A stretch of DNA of 37,692 nt from Bacteroidota bacterium (GTDB lineage: Bacteria > Bacteroidota > Bacteroidia > Cytophagales > Cyclobacteriaceae), in contig JAJRQT010000198.1 in the NCBI GenBank assembly GCA_024280115.1, positions 1 to 37,692 of the forward strand, in the 5' to 3' direction. The notes below the pieces were generated by a model. The model had not been told where the DNA came from. It saw nothing but the letters and a program-made list of their open reading frames with translations, and searched no databases. Position numbers and translations under genes: made by a program. Shown here one piece after another: positions 16,816 to 25,928 of this stretch. Each line of letters starts with the position of its first letter. Within the stretch, counting starts at the first letter, position 1.

Positions 16816-17345
16816 GATGTGAAGCTTTCAAATAGTTCTTCCAATGTTTTAATGAAACTTTCGAAAGAGGGGAATATTGTGGAAATAAAACTGCTGACCT
16901 GGCTGGAAAACTTTTCAACTACCGGTAGAATTTTTGAGTTGTCAGTGAAACTGTCAGGTAAATTAATGCTGAGCCCGGACATTACCCAGAGTAAAATACT
17001 GACTGCCAAAGCCCATTTTGCCACACCTATCAATGCTCCGGCAAGATTATCTACGACGCCAAATGGGGTCCAGTCAATGGCTTTCTTAAGGATTTTCCCG
17101 ATCATATTAACGACAATCAGAATCAGAATAAAAAGCACCATAAAGGCTACAAATGGCAAGAAATTACCTAAACCGTCATAAACTCTGGAGACATACTCCA
17201 TTCCTATATGTAACAGTTTAAAGCCGCCAAGAATCGCCAGTACAAATGCGACAATAGCTATAAGTTCAAGGATTAATCCCTTTTTATATCCACTGTAAGC
17301 GCCAATCAACAGGATAATACCAATAATAATATCTGCGGTACTCAA
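16812..17345 (-). CDS. cvpA: CvpA family membrane protein
   Basis: A 177-residue inner-membrane protein with about four hydrophobic segments (roughly residues 5-22, 26-46, 62-84 and 102-124). The N terminus ADIIIGIILLIGAYSGYKKGL is the CvpA hallmark, with the GxxxGxxxG-like small-residue spacing and the Lys after the first segment. In E. coli CvpA affects colicin V production and envelope function; a biochemical role is not settled. It lies between yqeY (6-base gap) and pabA (4-base overlap), so all three are likely co-transcribed. A 120-residue opposite-strand frame here is a shadow. Confidence 0.88.
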   Translation of the reverse strand: MSTADIIIGIILLIGAYSGYKKGLILELIAIVAFVLAILGGFKLLHIGMEYVSRVYDGLGNFLPFVAFMVLFILILIVVNMIGKILKKAIDWTPFGVVDNLAGALIGVAKWALAVSILLWVMSGLSINLPDSFTDNSKILPVVEKFSSQVSSFISTIFPSFESFIKTLEELFESFTS

Positions 17346-17351
17346 TTTAAT

Positions 17352-17801
17352 TCAGGAAAGAAGTTTTTTAACTATTTGTGAGATTGTTTTACCATCAGCC
17401 TTGCCAGCTAATTCCTTTGACGAGATTCCCATGACTTTTCCCATGTCTTTCATGGAGGAGGCCCCTGTTTTATTTATGATCTCTTTTATTTTTTCTTCCA
17501 GTTCATCTTCCGAAAGCTGCTCAGGTAAATATCTTTTTATGACATCTAACTCTGCCTGTTCTACATCGGCAAGATCATCTCTTTTTTGTTCCCGGTAAAG
17601 CGCAATACTGTCAGTTCTTTGTTTGGACGCTTTTTGAAGAATTTTCATTTCAGCATCCTGACTTAAAGAATCACCCGCACCCTTTTCTGTAAGAGCTAAT
17701 AATATCATGGATTTGATAGCTCTAAGTGCACGGAGATCATCTTTTTTCTTATTGATCATGGCTTTTTTTATATCGGCCTCTACTTGTTCTTTTAAACTCA
17801 T
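17352..17801 (-). CDS. yqeY: GatB/YqeY domain protein
   Basis: A 149-residue soluble, helical, Lys- and Glu-rich protein matching YqeY in length and pattern. MSLKEQVEADIKKAMINKKK opens the helical bundle and KYLPEQLSEDELEEKI marks the tail domain, which resembles the tRNA-binding C-terminal domain of GatB. Molecular function is not firmly known. It starts the minus-strand run. A divergent 51-base gap with pdxJ contains a TAACTTTG box on its coding strand. Confidence 0.92.
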   Translation of the reverse strand: MSLKEQVEADIKKAMINKKKDDLRALRAIKSMILLALTEKGAGDSLSQDAEMKILQKASKQRTDSIALYREQKRDDLADVEQAELDVIKRYLPEQLSEDELEEKIKEIINKTGASSMKDMGKVMGISSKELAGKADGKTISQIVKKLLS

Positions 17802-17823
17802 AATTAATATCCTTATCTTGCCC

Positions 17824-17831
17824 CAAAGTTA
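17824..17831 (-). promoter_or_regulatory. Candidate -7 box for yqeY operon
   Basis: On the minus strand the sequence reads TAACTTTG, matching TAnnTTTG, 22 bases before the yqeY ATG. I do not see a clear TTG at the expected upstream distance, so only half of the promoter pattern is supported. Confidence 0.35.
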
Positions 17832-17852
17832 TATAATTATCCCGAAAAAGAT

Positions 17853-18572
17853 ATGACTAAGCTAAGTGTTAATATAAATAAGATTGCCACACTCAGAAAT
17901 GCCAGGGGAGGTAATATGCCCAATGTAGTTAAAGTGGCTATTGATTGTGAGAAATTTGGTGCCGAGGGAATTACTGTTCATCCGAGACCAGATGAGCGAC
18001 ACATTACTTACCAGGATGTGCTTGATTTAAAGGAGGTCGTAACAACAGAATTTAATATAGAAGGTTTTCCCGATGACAGATATCTTGAATTGGTTAAAAG
18101 AGTTAAACCTCATCAGGCAACGTTGGTGCCGGATCCGCCTGATGCCATTACATCAAATGCCGGTTGGGATACAATTAATAATAAAGATTTTCTCAGTAGT
18201 ATTATTAACGAGTTGAAAGCGGAAGGAATCAGAACTTCTATTTTTGTAGAGCCAAAGATTGAAATAATAGATGCTGCCAGAGAAATTGAAACAGACCGGA
18301 TAGAGCTTTATACGGAACCATATGCTGAAAATTATCATACAGACAGGGTTGAGGCAATAAAAGACTTTGCGATAGCAGCTAACAGAGCCAATACTTTAGG
18401 AATAGGCATCAATGCTGGTCACGATCTGAATCTTGAAAATCTCCATTATCTGAAAGAGTTAATTCCATTTTTAGATGAGGTTTCCATAGGTCATGCATTA
18501 ATTTGTGATGCACTGTATTATGGATTACAAAATACCATTCAGATGTACAAAAGAAATTTACTATTGAACTAA
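17853..18572 (+). CDS. pdxJ: Pyridoxine 5'-phosphate synthase
   Basis: A 239-residue TIM-barrel enzyme, close to E. coli PdxJ (243). It condenses 3-amino-2-oxopropyl phosphate with 1-deoxyxylulose 5-phosphate to make pyridoxine 5'-phosphate. Motifs are LSVNINKIATLRNARGG at the N terminus, GITVHPRPDERHI (glycine and arginine phosphate contacts, about residues 38-50), SIFVEP, and the terminal phosphate-binding strand SIGHALICDALYYGL. Its substrate deoxyxylulose phosphate is made by Dxs, encoded near 24 kb of this window. It is divergent from yqeY and followed by yicC after 10 bases. Confidence 0.95.
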   Translation: MTKLSVNINKIATLRNARGGNMPNVVKVAIDCEKFGAEGITVHPRPDERHITYQDVLDLKEVVTTEFNIEGFPDDRYLELVKRVKPHQATLVPDPPDAITSNAGWDTINNKDFLSSIINELKAEGIRTSIFVEPKIEIIDAAREIETDRIELYTEPYAENYHTDRVEAIKDFAIAANRANTLGIGINAGHDLNLENLHYLKELIPFLDEVSIGHALICDALYYGLQNTIQMYKRNLLLN

Positions 18573-18582
18573 TAATTTTTTT

Positions 18583-19461
18583 ATGAATAAATCAATGACC
18601 GGTTACGGGCAGGCCCGTTATGAAGATGAAGATTTTTCCATAGCTGTGGAAGTAAAAACGCTGAACTCTAAATTTTTAGATATAGGTATTCGTATTCCAA
18701 AAATTCTCAACGATAAAGAATTGGAGATAAGGAACCTTGTAAGTGCAAAGATAAAACGTGGAAAAGTGAGTATGATGTTGGAGTATTCTAAAAAGGGAAA
18801 TTCCGTCTCACAAATAAGTATTAACCAAAATCTGTTTCAACAGTATTTGGATCACTTAAAAGAACTTGCTGATAGTGTAGATTCCAAAAGTGATGATTTA
18901 TTTAAAATGGCTGTCCAGTTTCCTGATGTTATTTCGACAATAGAAGGTGACAATGATAATAATAAGGAATGGTTACTTATTCTTCCAGTAATAAAAAAGG
19001 CAATTGAAAACTGCAATGATTACAGAGAAAAAGAGGGGAGTGTACTTTCTCAAAATCTCATTGAGTATATCAATTCTATTTATAAGAATCTTGAGGAGAT
19101 TACGAAGCTTGATCCAATGAGGGTGGAAAAGGTGAAAAAAAGGTTGAATGAAAATTTGAAAGAATTTGCCAAAAGAGAAGAACTTGATGAAAACAGATTG
19201 GAGCAAGAGTTGATTTATTATATTGAAAAACTTGATATAAGTGAAGAAAAAGTACGTCTAAGCAGCCATCTTGACTACTTCAAAGAAATATTAAATGGGA
19301 AACATTCCATGGGAAAAAAACTGAATTTCATTGCCCAGGAGATTGGACGGGAGATCAATACAATTGGCTCTAAATCCAATGACGCTCCAATCCAGAAGCT
19401 GGTGGTGAACATGAAAGAAGAGCTCGAAAAAATTAAAGAGCAGGTATTAAACATCTTGTAA
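18583..19461 (+). CDS. yicC: YicC family endoribonuclease
   Basis: A 292-residue soluble protein. The N-terminal YicC domain starts MNKSMTGYGQARYEDED, a near-invariant opening, and includes VEVKTLNSKFLDIGIRIP. The C-terminal DUF1732 part has the conserved GKKLNFIAQEIGREINTIGSKS and ends with an EELEKIKEQVLNIL helix. E. coli YicC is reported as an RNase involved in sRNA decay; the role here is inferred from family. It is likely co-transcribed with pdxJ and ends before a strong terminator. Confidence 0.95.
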   Translation: MNKSMTGYGQARYEDEDFSIAVEVKTLNSKFLDIGIRIPKILNDKELEIRNLVSAKIKRGKVSMMLEYSKKGNSVSQISINQNLFQQYLDHLKELADSVDSKSDDLFKMAVQFPDVISTIEGDNDNNKEWLLILPVIKKAIENCNDYREKEGSVLSQNLIEYINSIYKNLEEITKLDPMRVEKVKKRLNENLKEFAKREELDENRLEQELIYYIEKLDISEEKVRLSSHLDYFKEILNGKHSMGKKLNFIAQEIGREINTIGSKSNDAPIQKLVVNMKEELEKIKEQVLNIL

Positions 19462-19462
19462 T

Positions 19463-19495
19463 AAAAAAAGCCGGTCTATCTTGACCGGCTTTTTA
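19463..19495. terminator. Bidirectional rho-independent terminator
   Basis: The stem AGCCGGTC (19469-19476) pairs with GACCGGCT (19483-19490) around the loop TATCTT, with A7 to the left and T5 to the right. It sits between convergent yicC and the membrane zinc-ribbon gene and serves both. Confidence 0.9.
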
Positions 19496-19511
19496 TTATA
19501 TTTTTAAGTTA

Positions 19512-20255
19512 TTAGCTTGTTAGAGAAGCTTCAACTCCCTTACTCTTTAGCTTGGCAACTCTAAAGGCTTTTCTTTCTTTATAGCCACAATAATCACACT
19601 TATAGAATTTCATCAGCTCTCCTTCCTCTATTTCTGTTGGGGATTCAAGAATTTCTTCTTTAACTACCTTAAGTGTCTGATAGTTGCATTCAGGGCACTG
19701 GAGCGCAATTAGATGACCAGCATATTTTTCGATTTTCGTATGCCCGGTTTCCTCATCTATCCAAACGTCATAATCCACAGAAAACACATTTTCTTCCGCT
19801 TGCATACCTTCATCAAGGTAAACGTCTTCTTCGTCTTCACTCAGCAGTTTCATGTTTTTACCGGTTTTTGGAGAGACCCTTGGAGTATATCTAAGTTTTT
19901 TTAATCTTTTTTCTACATAAAACGGGTAGTAAAATTTGAGGATATTTGAGATGATCACACCTACAATCAATCCCATCATGATGGTTACAAATAATTGAAC
20001 AAGAACCCAGACAAATTCTCCTTCAGATTTAAGGGTATTGATGTAAATGCCAATCGCGAATATTAGTACCACTGAAGCGTGCCAGAGATTGTTGATTTCA
20101 TTTTTATTGATAAAATCATATCTCTTTTTGTAATCTCTGTTGGATAACAGGCTCAGGAAATGATAAAGGAGGATGATTACAGCCACCATTGCTAATCCAT
20201 AGGAAATTAATTTTCCCCACATATTCCAAGTATCGAGGTAAAGGTATGCGTTCAT
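19512..20255 (-). CDS. Three-span membrane protein with C-terminal zinc ribbon
   Basis: A 247-residue protein I cannot assign to a named family. Hydrophobic segments at about 13-37, 56-75 and 81-105 anchor it in the inner membrane. A basic stretch (KRLKKLRY) follows, suggesting a cytoplasmic tail. The tail has an acidic patch (SEDEEDVYLDEG, 139-150) and then a zinc-ribbon-like pair, CPEC at 187-190 and CDYC at 220-223. The layout would fit a membrane-tethered metal-binding or protein-interaction module. It is monocistronic, with the yicC terminator downstream and a 188-base AT-rich gap to the DPP IV remnant upstream. Confidence 0.75.
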   Translation of the reverse strand: MNAYLYLDTWNMWGKLISYGLAMVAVIILLYHFLSLLSNRDYKKRYDFINKNEINNLWHASVVLIFAIGIYINTLKSEGEFVWVLVQLFVTIMMGLIVGVIISNILKFYYPFYVEKRLKKLRYTPRVSPKTGKNMKLLSEDEEDVYLDEGMQAEENVFSVDYDVWIDEETGHTKIEKYAGHLIALQCPECNYQTLKVVKEEILESPTEIEEGELMKFYKCDYCGYKERKAFRVAKLKSKGVEASLTS

Positions 20256-20420
20256 TTTATAATGTTTTAAGTAAATTATAGTCGTTGCACTATAACTTTC
20301 TGATGAATAATATTTTAAATGTTTATATTCGGTATAAAAATATCTTCAATGTTAAACATATTTTTTTTCAAAAGCCTACTCCAAATCTACTGTTTATACC
20401 ATAATACTTACAAAAGTAAT

Positions 20421-20449
20421 CTATGATTTGAATATTTTAAAAATCATAG
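20421..20449. terminator. Weak hairpin at the end of the DPP IV gene
   Basis: CTATGATTT (20421-20429) pairs with AAATCATAG (20441-20449). The stem is AT-rich and overlaps the TGA stop (20444-20446). On the plus strand it is followed by TTTTT, but on the gene's own minus strand the T run is poor, so a terminator role is uncertain. Confidence 0.3.
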
Positions 20450-22639
20450 TTTTTCCAATATAAAGTTCGTCATCATTGTGTAAAGATGCAAGTGGGTATT
20501 GCCACCGGATATACTGTGGTTCCTGTTGGGATAATAAAAAGAATCAAATTGTTTATTCGCCTTTATAAGTGCATTCTGAAATTCTACCGAATTCTGAAAA
20601 TGGACGTTATCATCACCGGTTCCGTGGATTAGGAGCAAGTTTCCTTTTAATTTATCAGCATGGTTTATCGGCGAATAATCATCATAACCCGATGGATTGT
20701 CTTGAGGTTTTTGAAGAAATCTTTCGGTATAGATCGTATCATAATATCTCCAGTTAGTGACCGGAGCAACCGCAATTGCCGTTTTAAAAACATCATTGCC
20801 GAGTAATATTGATAAAGAAGACATATAACCACCATAACTCCATCCCCATATTCCAATCCTGTTTTTATCAACATATTGTTTACGGGCAATATATCTTGCT
20901 GCTTCAATCTGGTCTTCGGATTCCAATTTACCAAGTTGTTTGTAAGTCACATGCTGAAAATTGAGCCCTTTTCCCCCTGTTCCCCGATTATCTACGCATA
21001 GGATAATATAGCCTTGCTGAGTAAGATAATGATGCCACATTTTGCCATTTCAACTGTTCATTACTTTCTGTGAACCGGGTCCACCATAGACAAACATTAA
21101 AAACGGGTATTTAGAGGTTTTATTAAATTCCCTGGGTTTCATTATATATGCATTCAGCGAGTCGCCATTTTCAATTCCGATTTTGAAAATTTCTGTTTTG
21201 GCAAATCCATACTTTTCAGATTGTTTGAGATATTCACTGTTTTCAGCCAATATTTTTATCAATTTTCCTGAGGCACTGTGCAATGTTGTTTTTGAAGGGG
21301 CGACAAGCGGACTATACGTATTGATATAATATTTAAAGTCCGGGCTGAAATTTGCAGTGTGAATCCCGGATTCTTTGCTTAATTTATTAGTTTTTTCCCC
21401 TGAAAGAATTGTCACATATAAATGTCGCTCGATCGAAGATATTTTTGTAGAAGTATAGAATATCTGTTTTTTCTTTTCATCAACTCCTTTAAAATCAGAA
21501 ACTTCCCAAGTTCCTTTTGTTACAGGTTTTATGAAGTGCCCATCTATAGAGTAATGGTAATTGTGTTTAAAACCAGTCTTCTCGCTTGAGACTAAAAATG
21601 ATTTTCCATCTTTCATATAAGTGAGATCGTCAACCTGATCAATGTCTATATAGGTATCTGATATTTCTGAATATATTAATGCTACCCTTCCTGTATTGGT
21701 GTCAGCATGGAATAAATCTAATTTGTTTTGAAGTCGGTTCAATCTGATGATAGAAACTGTTGATTCAACAGGAGGCCACTGAATTCTGGCGATATGTACA
21801 TCTTTATCATTGCCAACAATTATCTCATTGGTTATTTTACTTTTTACATCATATATGTGAATGGTGACAATTGAATTTTTCTCTCCAGCCTTTGGATATT
21901 TATATATATAATCTTCAGGATAAAGACCATTCCACTTTTGCATATTATATACGGGCACCTCTTTTTCATTAAATTTCAAAAATGCTATTTTTGATCCGTC
22001 AGGAGACCAAAAGAATGCTTTTGAAAGTGAAAGTTCCTCTTCATAGACCCAATCAGCGAATCCATTAATAATTTCATTTTTATTTCCATCGGATGTCACG
22101 GCAGTTAATTGATTATTGGAAAGGTCAACCATATACAAATTGTTATCCCGAACAAAACCCACTTTCATTCCATCCGGGGAAAATGTTGCAAAGGATTGTT
22201 TATCGCCTTCTACAAGAAGTTTCAGTTTTTTGGTTTTTAATTCATATACATAATTAATGGCTTTAGAAGACCTTCTGTAAATTTTACTGACCTCTGTTGC
22301 GATTAATAACTTTGATTCATCAGCATTAAATGAATATGAAGCAATTGAAATGGGACCTTGTTTCCCTTCCGGGATGAGTTCAGCGCCTCTTACCAAAACT
22401 TCCACAACATCTCCCTATATAGTAGAATATTTGATAATATCCAGATTATTGTTTTCATTATTTCTGACGAAAGAAGTATAAAATCTTCCATCGTTCATCC
22501 ACCTGACGCCCTGGATGGTATTGGTTTTAAAAATACTATTTTTGTAGATATCCTCAAGTGTAAGTTTTTGATATTCTTGCGCAGTTACACCTTTTAGAAT
22601 ATTTGCTAAGAATAATACTGTTAATAAGTACCGTTTCAT
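20444..22639 (-). pseudogene. Dipeptidyl peptidase IV (S9B), broken by two in-frame stop codons
   Basis: A single reading frame encodes a complete dipeptidyl peptidase IV of about 731 codons, but it contains TAG at 22415-22417 and TGA at 21050-21052. All three pieces are in the same frame, so these are nonsense changes, not frameshifts. A signal peptide (MKRYLLTVLFLANILKGVTA, ATG at 22639) starts it, the beta-propeller spans the middle, and the C-terminal hydrolase keeps Ser in GWSYGG, Asp in HGTGDDNVH and His in RNHSISGG. The TGA replaces the Trp expected in the family motif GGPGSQ-V-NSW. Other genes here use TGA as stop, so recoding is unlikely. The intact version would cleave Xaa-Pro dipeptides in the periplasm. 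Decay seems recent, or the stops are sequencing errors. Confidence 0.85.
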
Positions 22640-22715
22640 TTTTTTAAACTGTTTCTTCTTAATTTCGTAATTGAAATAAAAAATTGTTTTCAATTAGTTA
22701 AAAAATCACTATTAA

Positions 22716-23027
22716 ATGTCAGGGAAAAAATCATTTACAAGTCTTTTAAAAACCTCTCCAACGCCTGTTTTGGTTGATTTTTATGCGGATTGGTGCGGTC
22801 CATGTAAAACACTCTCACCAATCGTCCAGGAGGTTTCTTCAGCTTTACACGGTCGTATAAAGGTAATCAAAGTTAATGTGGATAAAAATCAAAGTGCGTC
22901 TATTAAATATGGTATAAGAGGTGTGCCAACACTTATTCTATTCAGGAAAGGAAATATTTTATGGCGACAATCCGGAGTAATGTCAAAAATGGATTTGCAG
23001 CGAACTTTAGAAAATTATCTGAATTAA
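22716..23027 (+). CDS. trxA: Thioredoxin
   Basis: A 103-residue thioredoxin of standard length. The redox motif WCGPC is at 26-30 with Cys27 and Cys30, preceded by VDFYADWCGPC and followed by the cis-Pro loop RGVPTLILF. There is no signal peptide, so it should reduce disulfides in the cytoplasm. The C-terminal helix is complete. It diverges from the DPP IV gene and meets the downstream alpha/beta hydrolase tail-to-tail with a 3-base gap. The ATG start is clear. Confidence 0.93.
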   Translation: MSGKKSFTSLLKTSPTPVLVDFYADWCGPCKTLSPIVQEVSSALHGRIKVIKVNVDKNQSASIKYGIRGVPTLILFRKGNILWRQSGVMSKMDLQRTLENYLN

Positions 23028-23030
23028 GAC

Positions 23031-23804
23031 TTATTCAAATTTTTTCACAAAATCCTTAACGACATTGTAGCAGGTATTGCTCTGCTCAAAAAGGCTCATA
23101 TGTGCACTGTTGAGTATAACGTGTACATTTTCTTTTTCTAAGTACTGCGCCATTTCTTTTGATTTATTTAAAGGCACATTTTGATCGTATTCACCTGAAA
23201 TGAGTAAAATCTTGTCGGAATATTTTTTCAAAAGATCAATACTATCAACCCTGTCTCGCATGGCAGCGGTATAATTTATAACGGATTCCGGGTTAATTGA
23301 TAAGCCATCAACTATTATCTGATCTATGGTCTTTTGATGAATTTCCGAAGTTTTGGGATAAAAGAGGGAAGGAACAAATGTCTTTAAGAACAACCTGACA
23401 CCATTTTTCTCTATGAAACTTATGAGCTTATTCCTGTTTTCCTTTTTTTCTGCAGAGTCCTCAAAAGCGGAAGAATTAAATAAACCTACAGCCTTGACGA
23501 ATTCAGGATATTTTCTGAGTATTTCCAGAGTGATGTATCCTCCGAGAGAATGGCCAATTACGATGCATTGAACAACACCTAAATTTTTCAACCAGGACAC
23601 CAACCCATCTCCAATTTGCTCAAGTGAGAAATTTTCATCTGGTAGCGGGCTCGCTCCAAATCCAGAGAGATCGGGACAAATCACCCTAAATTCTTTTGAA
23701 AGGGAGCTGCTGAGATCATTCCAAATTTTATTTGATTCACAAAATCCGTGGATAAAAACTACCGGGAGCCCATTGCCGGATTCATAATAATGTATTTGGT
23801 GCAT
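23031..23804 (-). CDS. Alpha/beta hydrolase
   Basis: A 257-residue soluble hydrolase. The oxyanion HGF follows VVFIHG near residue 19, the nucleophile lies in GHSLGGY, the acid Asp lies in SGEYDQNVP, and the base His in NSAHMSLFEQ near the C terminus. The fold matches haloalkane dehalogenase/epoxide hydrolase/esterase-like enzymes; substrate unknown. I chose the ATG at 23804; a TTG at 23813 would overlap dxs by four bases and adds only three residues. It lies directly after dxs, so the two are probably co-transcribed, but a role in isoprenoid synthesis is not implied by the sequence. Confidence 0.85.
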   Translation of the reverse strand: MHQIHYYESGNGLPVVFIHGFCESNKIWNDLSSSLSKEFRVICPDLSGFGASPLPDENFSLEQIGDGLVSWLKNLGVVQCIVIGHSLGGYITLEILRKYPEFVKAVGLFNSSAFEDSAEKKENRNKLISFIEKNGVRLFLKTFVPSLFYPKTSEIHQKTIDQIIVDGLSINPESVINYTAAMRDRVDSIDLLKKYSDKILLISGEYDQNVPLNKSKEMAQYLEKENVHVILNSAHMSLFEQSNTCYNVVKDFVKKFE

Positions 23805-23809
23805 ATTTA

Positions 23810-25726
23810 TCAATTGGCAAATTCAGGCTCTAATAATTTTATGACGGTATTTTTTATGCTCTCAGCGTCATAGCCACATTCGCTGTGTAATTGATTTGGT
23901 TCTCCGTGTTCAATAAATTTATCCGGAATACCCAGCCTGACTACATTTGCAGAATATTGATTATCTGACATGAACTCGAGAATAGCCGAGCCAAACCCTC
24001 CTGGTAAGCAACCATCTTCAACAGTTATAATTTTATTAAACCTTGAAAATATTTTGTGAAGCAAATCCTCATCCAAAGGTTTCACGAATCTCATATCGAA
24101 ATGAGCCGGGTGAATACCAGATTGATTTAGTTCTTTTATTGCATCAATTGCATAATTTCCAATATGACCTAAGGAGAGAATGGCAATATCTTCCCCATCG
24201 CAAATCATTCTACCTTTACCGATTTCTAATTTTTCAAATGGTGTTTTCCAATCTACCATCACACCCTGGCCTCGTGGGTATCTTATCACAATTGGGCCAT
24301 TTCCCTGATGCTGGGCAGTAAACATCATATTCCGCATTTCAGATTCGTTCATTGGAGCTGAAATGATCATGTTGGGAACACTCCTCATGTAGGCGATGTC
24401 ATATGCGCCATGATGGGTTGGGCCATCAGCGCCTGCTATTCCAGCTCTATCGAGACAGAATACAACCGGTAAATTTTGAATGGCTACATCATGGATCACC
24501 TGGTCATATGCTCGCTGCATGAATGTCGAGTAAATATTACAAAAGGGAATAATTCCTTGCGTAGCTAATCCAGCGGAAAATGTTACAGCATGTTGCTCTG
24601 CAATTCCGACGTCGAATGCACGATCTGGCAATTCCTTCATCATGATATTCATTGAAGAGCCGGAAGGCATGGCTGGGGTAACGCCCATAATCTTATCATT
24701 CATTTTGGCCAGCTCAACAAGAGTCTCTCCAAATACGAGTTGATATTTAGGTGGTTGTGGATTTTCACTTTCCCTCTTTCTGATGACGCCGGTGACTTTA
24801 TCAAATTTTCCGGGAGCATGCCATTTGGTTTGATCTTTTTCAGCCAATGCAAAACCTTTTCCTTTTGTGGTAACGCAATGCAATATTTTGGGTCCGGGGA
24901 TGTTTTTCAGATCACTCAATATATGAACCATGTGATCAACATCATGACCATCAACAGGACCGAAATATCTCAGGTTTAAGGATTCAAAAAGATTACTTTG
25001 GTGTAGGATAAAAGTTTTAAGACTGCTTTCGACCTTTGAAGCAATTTCCTGGGCGCTTTTACCGAACTTGCTCATTTTCCCCAATACCTTCCAAATATCG
25101 TTTTTTATCTTGTTGTACGCGCCTGATGTAGTGATATCAGTCAAATAATCTTTTAAGGCGCCGACGTTAGGATCAATTGACATGCAGTTGTCATTGAGTA
25201 TAATCAGTAAATTAGAATTGGAAACGCCGGCATGGTTCATTGCCTCAAATGCAAGACCACCCGTCATAGCCCCATCGCCGATTACGGCAATATGCTGGCG
25301 GTCATTTTCATTTTTATATTTTGATGCAATCGCCATTCCAAGTCCTGCAGAAATTGATGTAGAGGAATGCCCAACTCCAAATGAATCGTATTTGCTTTCC
25401 GATCTTCTGGGAAACCCGGAAATGCCTTTGTAGGTTCTGTTTGTAAAAAAATTGTCTTTTCTTCCGGTTAAGATTTTATGCCCGTATGCCTGGTGTCCAA
25501 CGTCCCAAACCAATTGATCTTCAGGAGTATTGAAAACGTAGTGCAGTGCAACAGTTAATTCAACTACGCCAAGGCTTGCACCGAAATGACCTCCGTAAAC
25601 AGAAACGTTGTCAACGATATATTGTCTTAAATCGTTGCAAAGCTCAATAAGCTCAGTCTGGTTCAGTTTTTTAACATCATCAGGGGAATTGATCTTTGCA
25701 AGAATATTGCCGGGCTGAATTAACAT
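23810..25726 (-). CDS. dxs: 1-deoxy-D-xylulose-5-phosphate synthase
   Basis: A 638-residue thiamine-diphosphate enzyme of normal length. It makes deoxyxylulose phosphate from pyruvate and glyceraldehyde 3-phosphate, the entry to the MEP isoprenoid route and also a precursor for PdxJ. The N part has GGHFGASLG (about 45-53), and the cofactor motif GDGAMTGG at about 150-157 with NDN 21 residues later. The transketolase middle has GIAEQHAVTFSAG, and the C domain is complete. I chose the ATG at 25726, which gives the standard opening LIQPGNILAKINSPDD. A longer frame from 25816 adds 30 hydrophobic residues that family members lack and would begin at or before the likely promoter. Confidence 0.95.
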   Translation of the reverse strand: MLIQPGNILAKINSPDDVKKLNQTELIELCNDLRQYIVDNVSVYGGHFGASLGVVELTVALHYVFNTPEDQLVWDVGHQAYGHKILTGRKDNFFTNRTYKGISGFPRRSESKYDSFGVGHSSTSISAGLGMAIASKYKNENDRQHIAVIGDGAMTGGLAFEAMNHAGVSNSNLLIILNDNCMSIDPNVGALKDYLTDITTSGAYNKIKNDIWKVLGKMSKFGKSAQEIASKVESSLKTFILHQSNLFESLNLRYFGPVDGHDVDHMVHILSDLKNIPGPKILHCVTTKGKGFALAEKDQTKWHAPGKFDKVTGVIRKRESENPQPPKYQLVFGETLVELAKMNDKIMGVTPAMPSGSSMNIMMKELPDRAFDVGIAEQHAVTFSAGLATQGIIPFCNIYSTFMQRAYDQVIHDVAIQNLPVVFCLDRAGIAGADGPTHHGAYDIAYMRSVPNMIISAPMNESEMRNMMFTAQHQGNGPIVIRYPRGQGVMVDWKTPFEKLEIGKGRMICDGEDIAILSLGHIGNYAIDAIKELNQSGIHPAHFDMRFVKPLDEDLLHKIFSRFNKIITVEDGCLPGGFGSAILEFMSDNQYSANVVRLGIPDKFIEHGEPNQLHSECGYDAESIKNTVIKLLEPEFAN

Positions 25727-25865
25727 ATTCTTTTCGTTTATCTTTTGCTTTAAACAATTAAAATTATGCAAATGGATAAAAAAGTCTTTATCAGTAAAAA
25801 GCAAAATGCGGCTCAAAATTACATTAATTTTTCGGCATTGTTTCTATTAATAAGTTTAATATAAA

Positions 25866-25873
25866 TATCTTTG
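25866..25873 (+). promoter_or_regulatory. Candidate -7 box for scpA
   Basis: TATCTTTG matches TAnnTTTG and lies 55 bases before the TTG start of scpA. The closest upstream TTG (25838-25840) is 25 bases away, slightly too far. On the minus strand, TAATTTTG (complement of 25814-25821) is a similar candidate for dxs. Confidence 0.4.
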
Positions 25874-25928
25874 GCCACAATAAACTTGAACTCACAATTG
25901 TATAATCAGACTTTAAACAGGTGTAGAA

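Noticed and set aside
16819..17181. 120-codon plus-strand ORF opposite cvpA
   Set aside because: Its frame mirrors a strongly supported cvpA gene, and the translation is Ser/Thr/Lys-rich with no domain or signal.
6353..17801. The long minus-strand run as a novel system
   Set aside because: The nadK-uppS-bamA-ompH order matches what I recall as a common Bacteroidota arrangement, so it is ordinary housekeeping apart from the extra barrel paralogs.
20444..22639. TGA read as Trp or selenocysteine in the DPP IV gene
   Set aside because: cvpA, dxs and the alpha/beta hydrolase at 15422-16189 end with TGA, Trp is encoded by TGG throughout, the position is Trp rather than Cys in the family, and a TAG also interrupts the same frame.
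25727..25816. Longer dxs start adding 30 residues
   Set aside because: Added residues have no family counterpart and the next ATG gives the normal DXS N terminus; a TAnnTTTG box overlaps the longer start.
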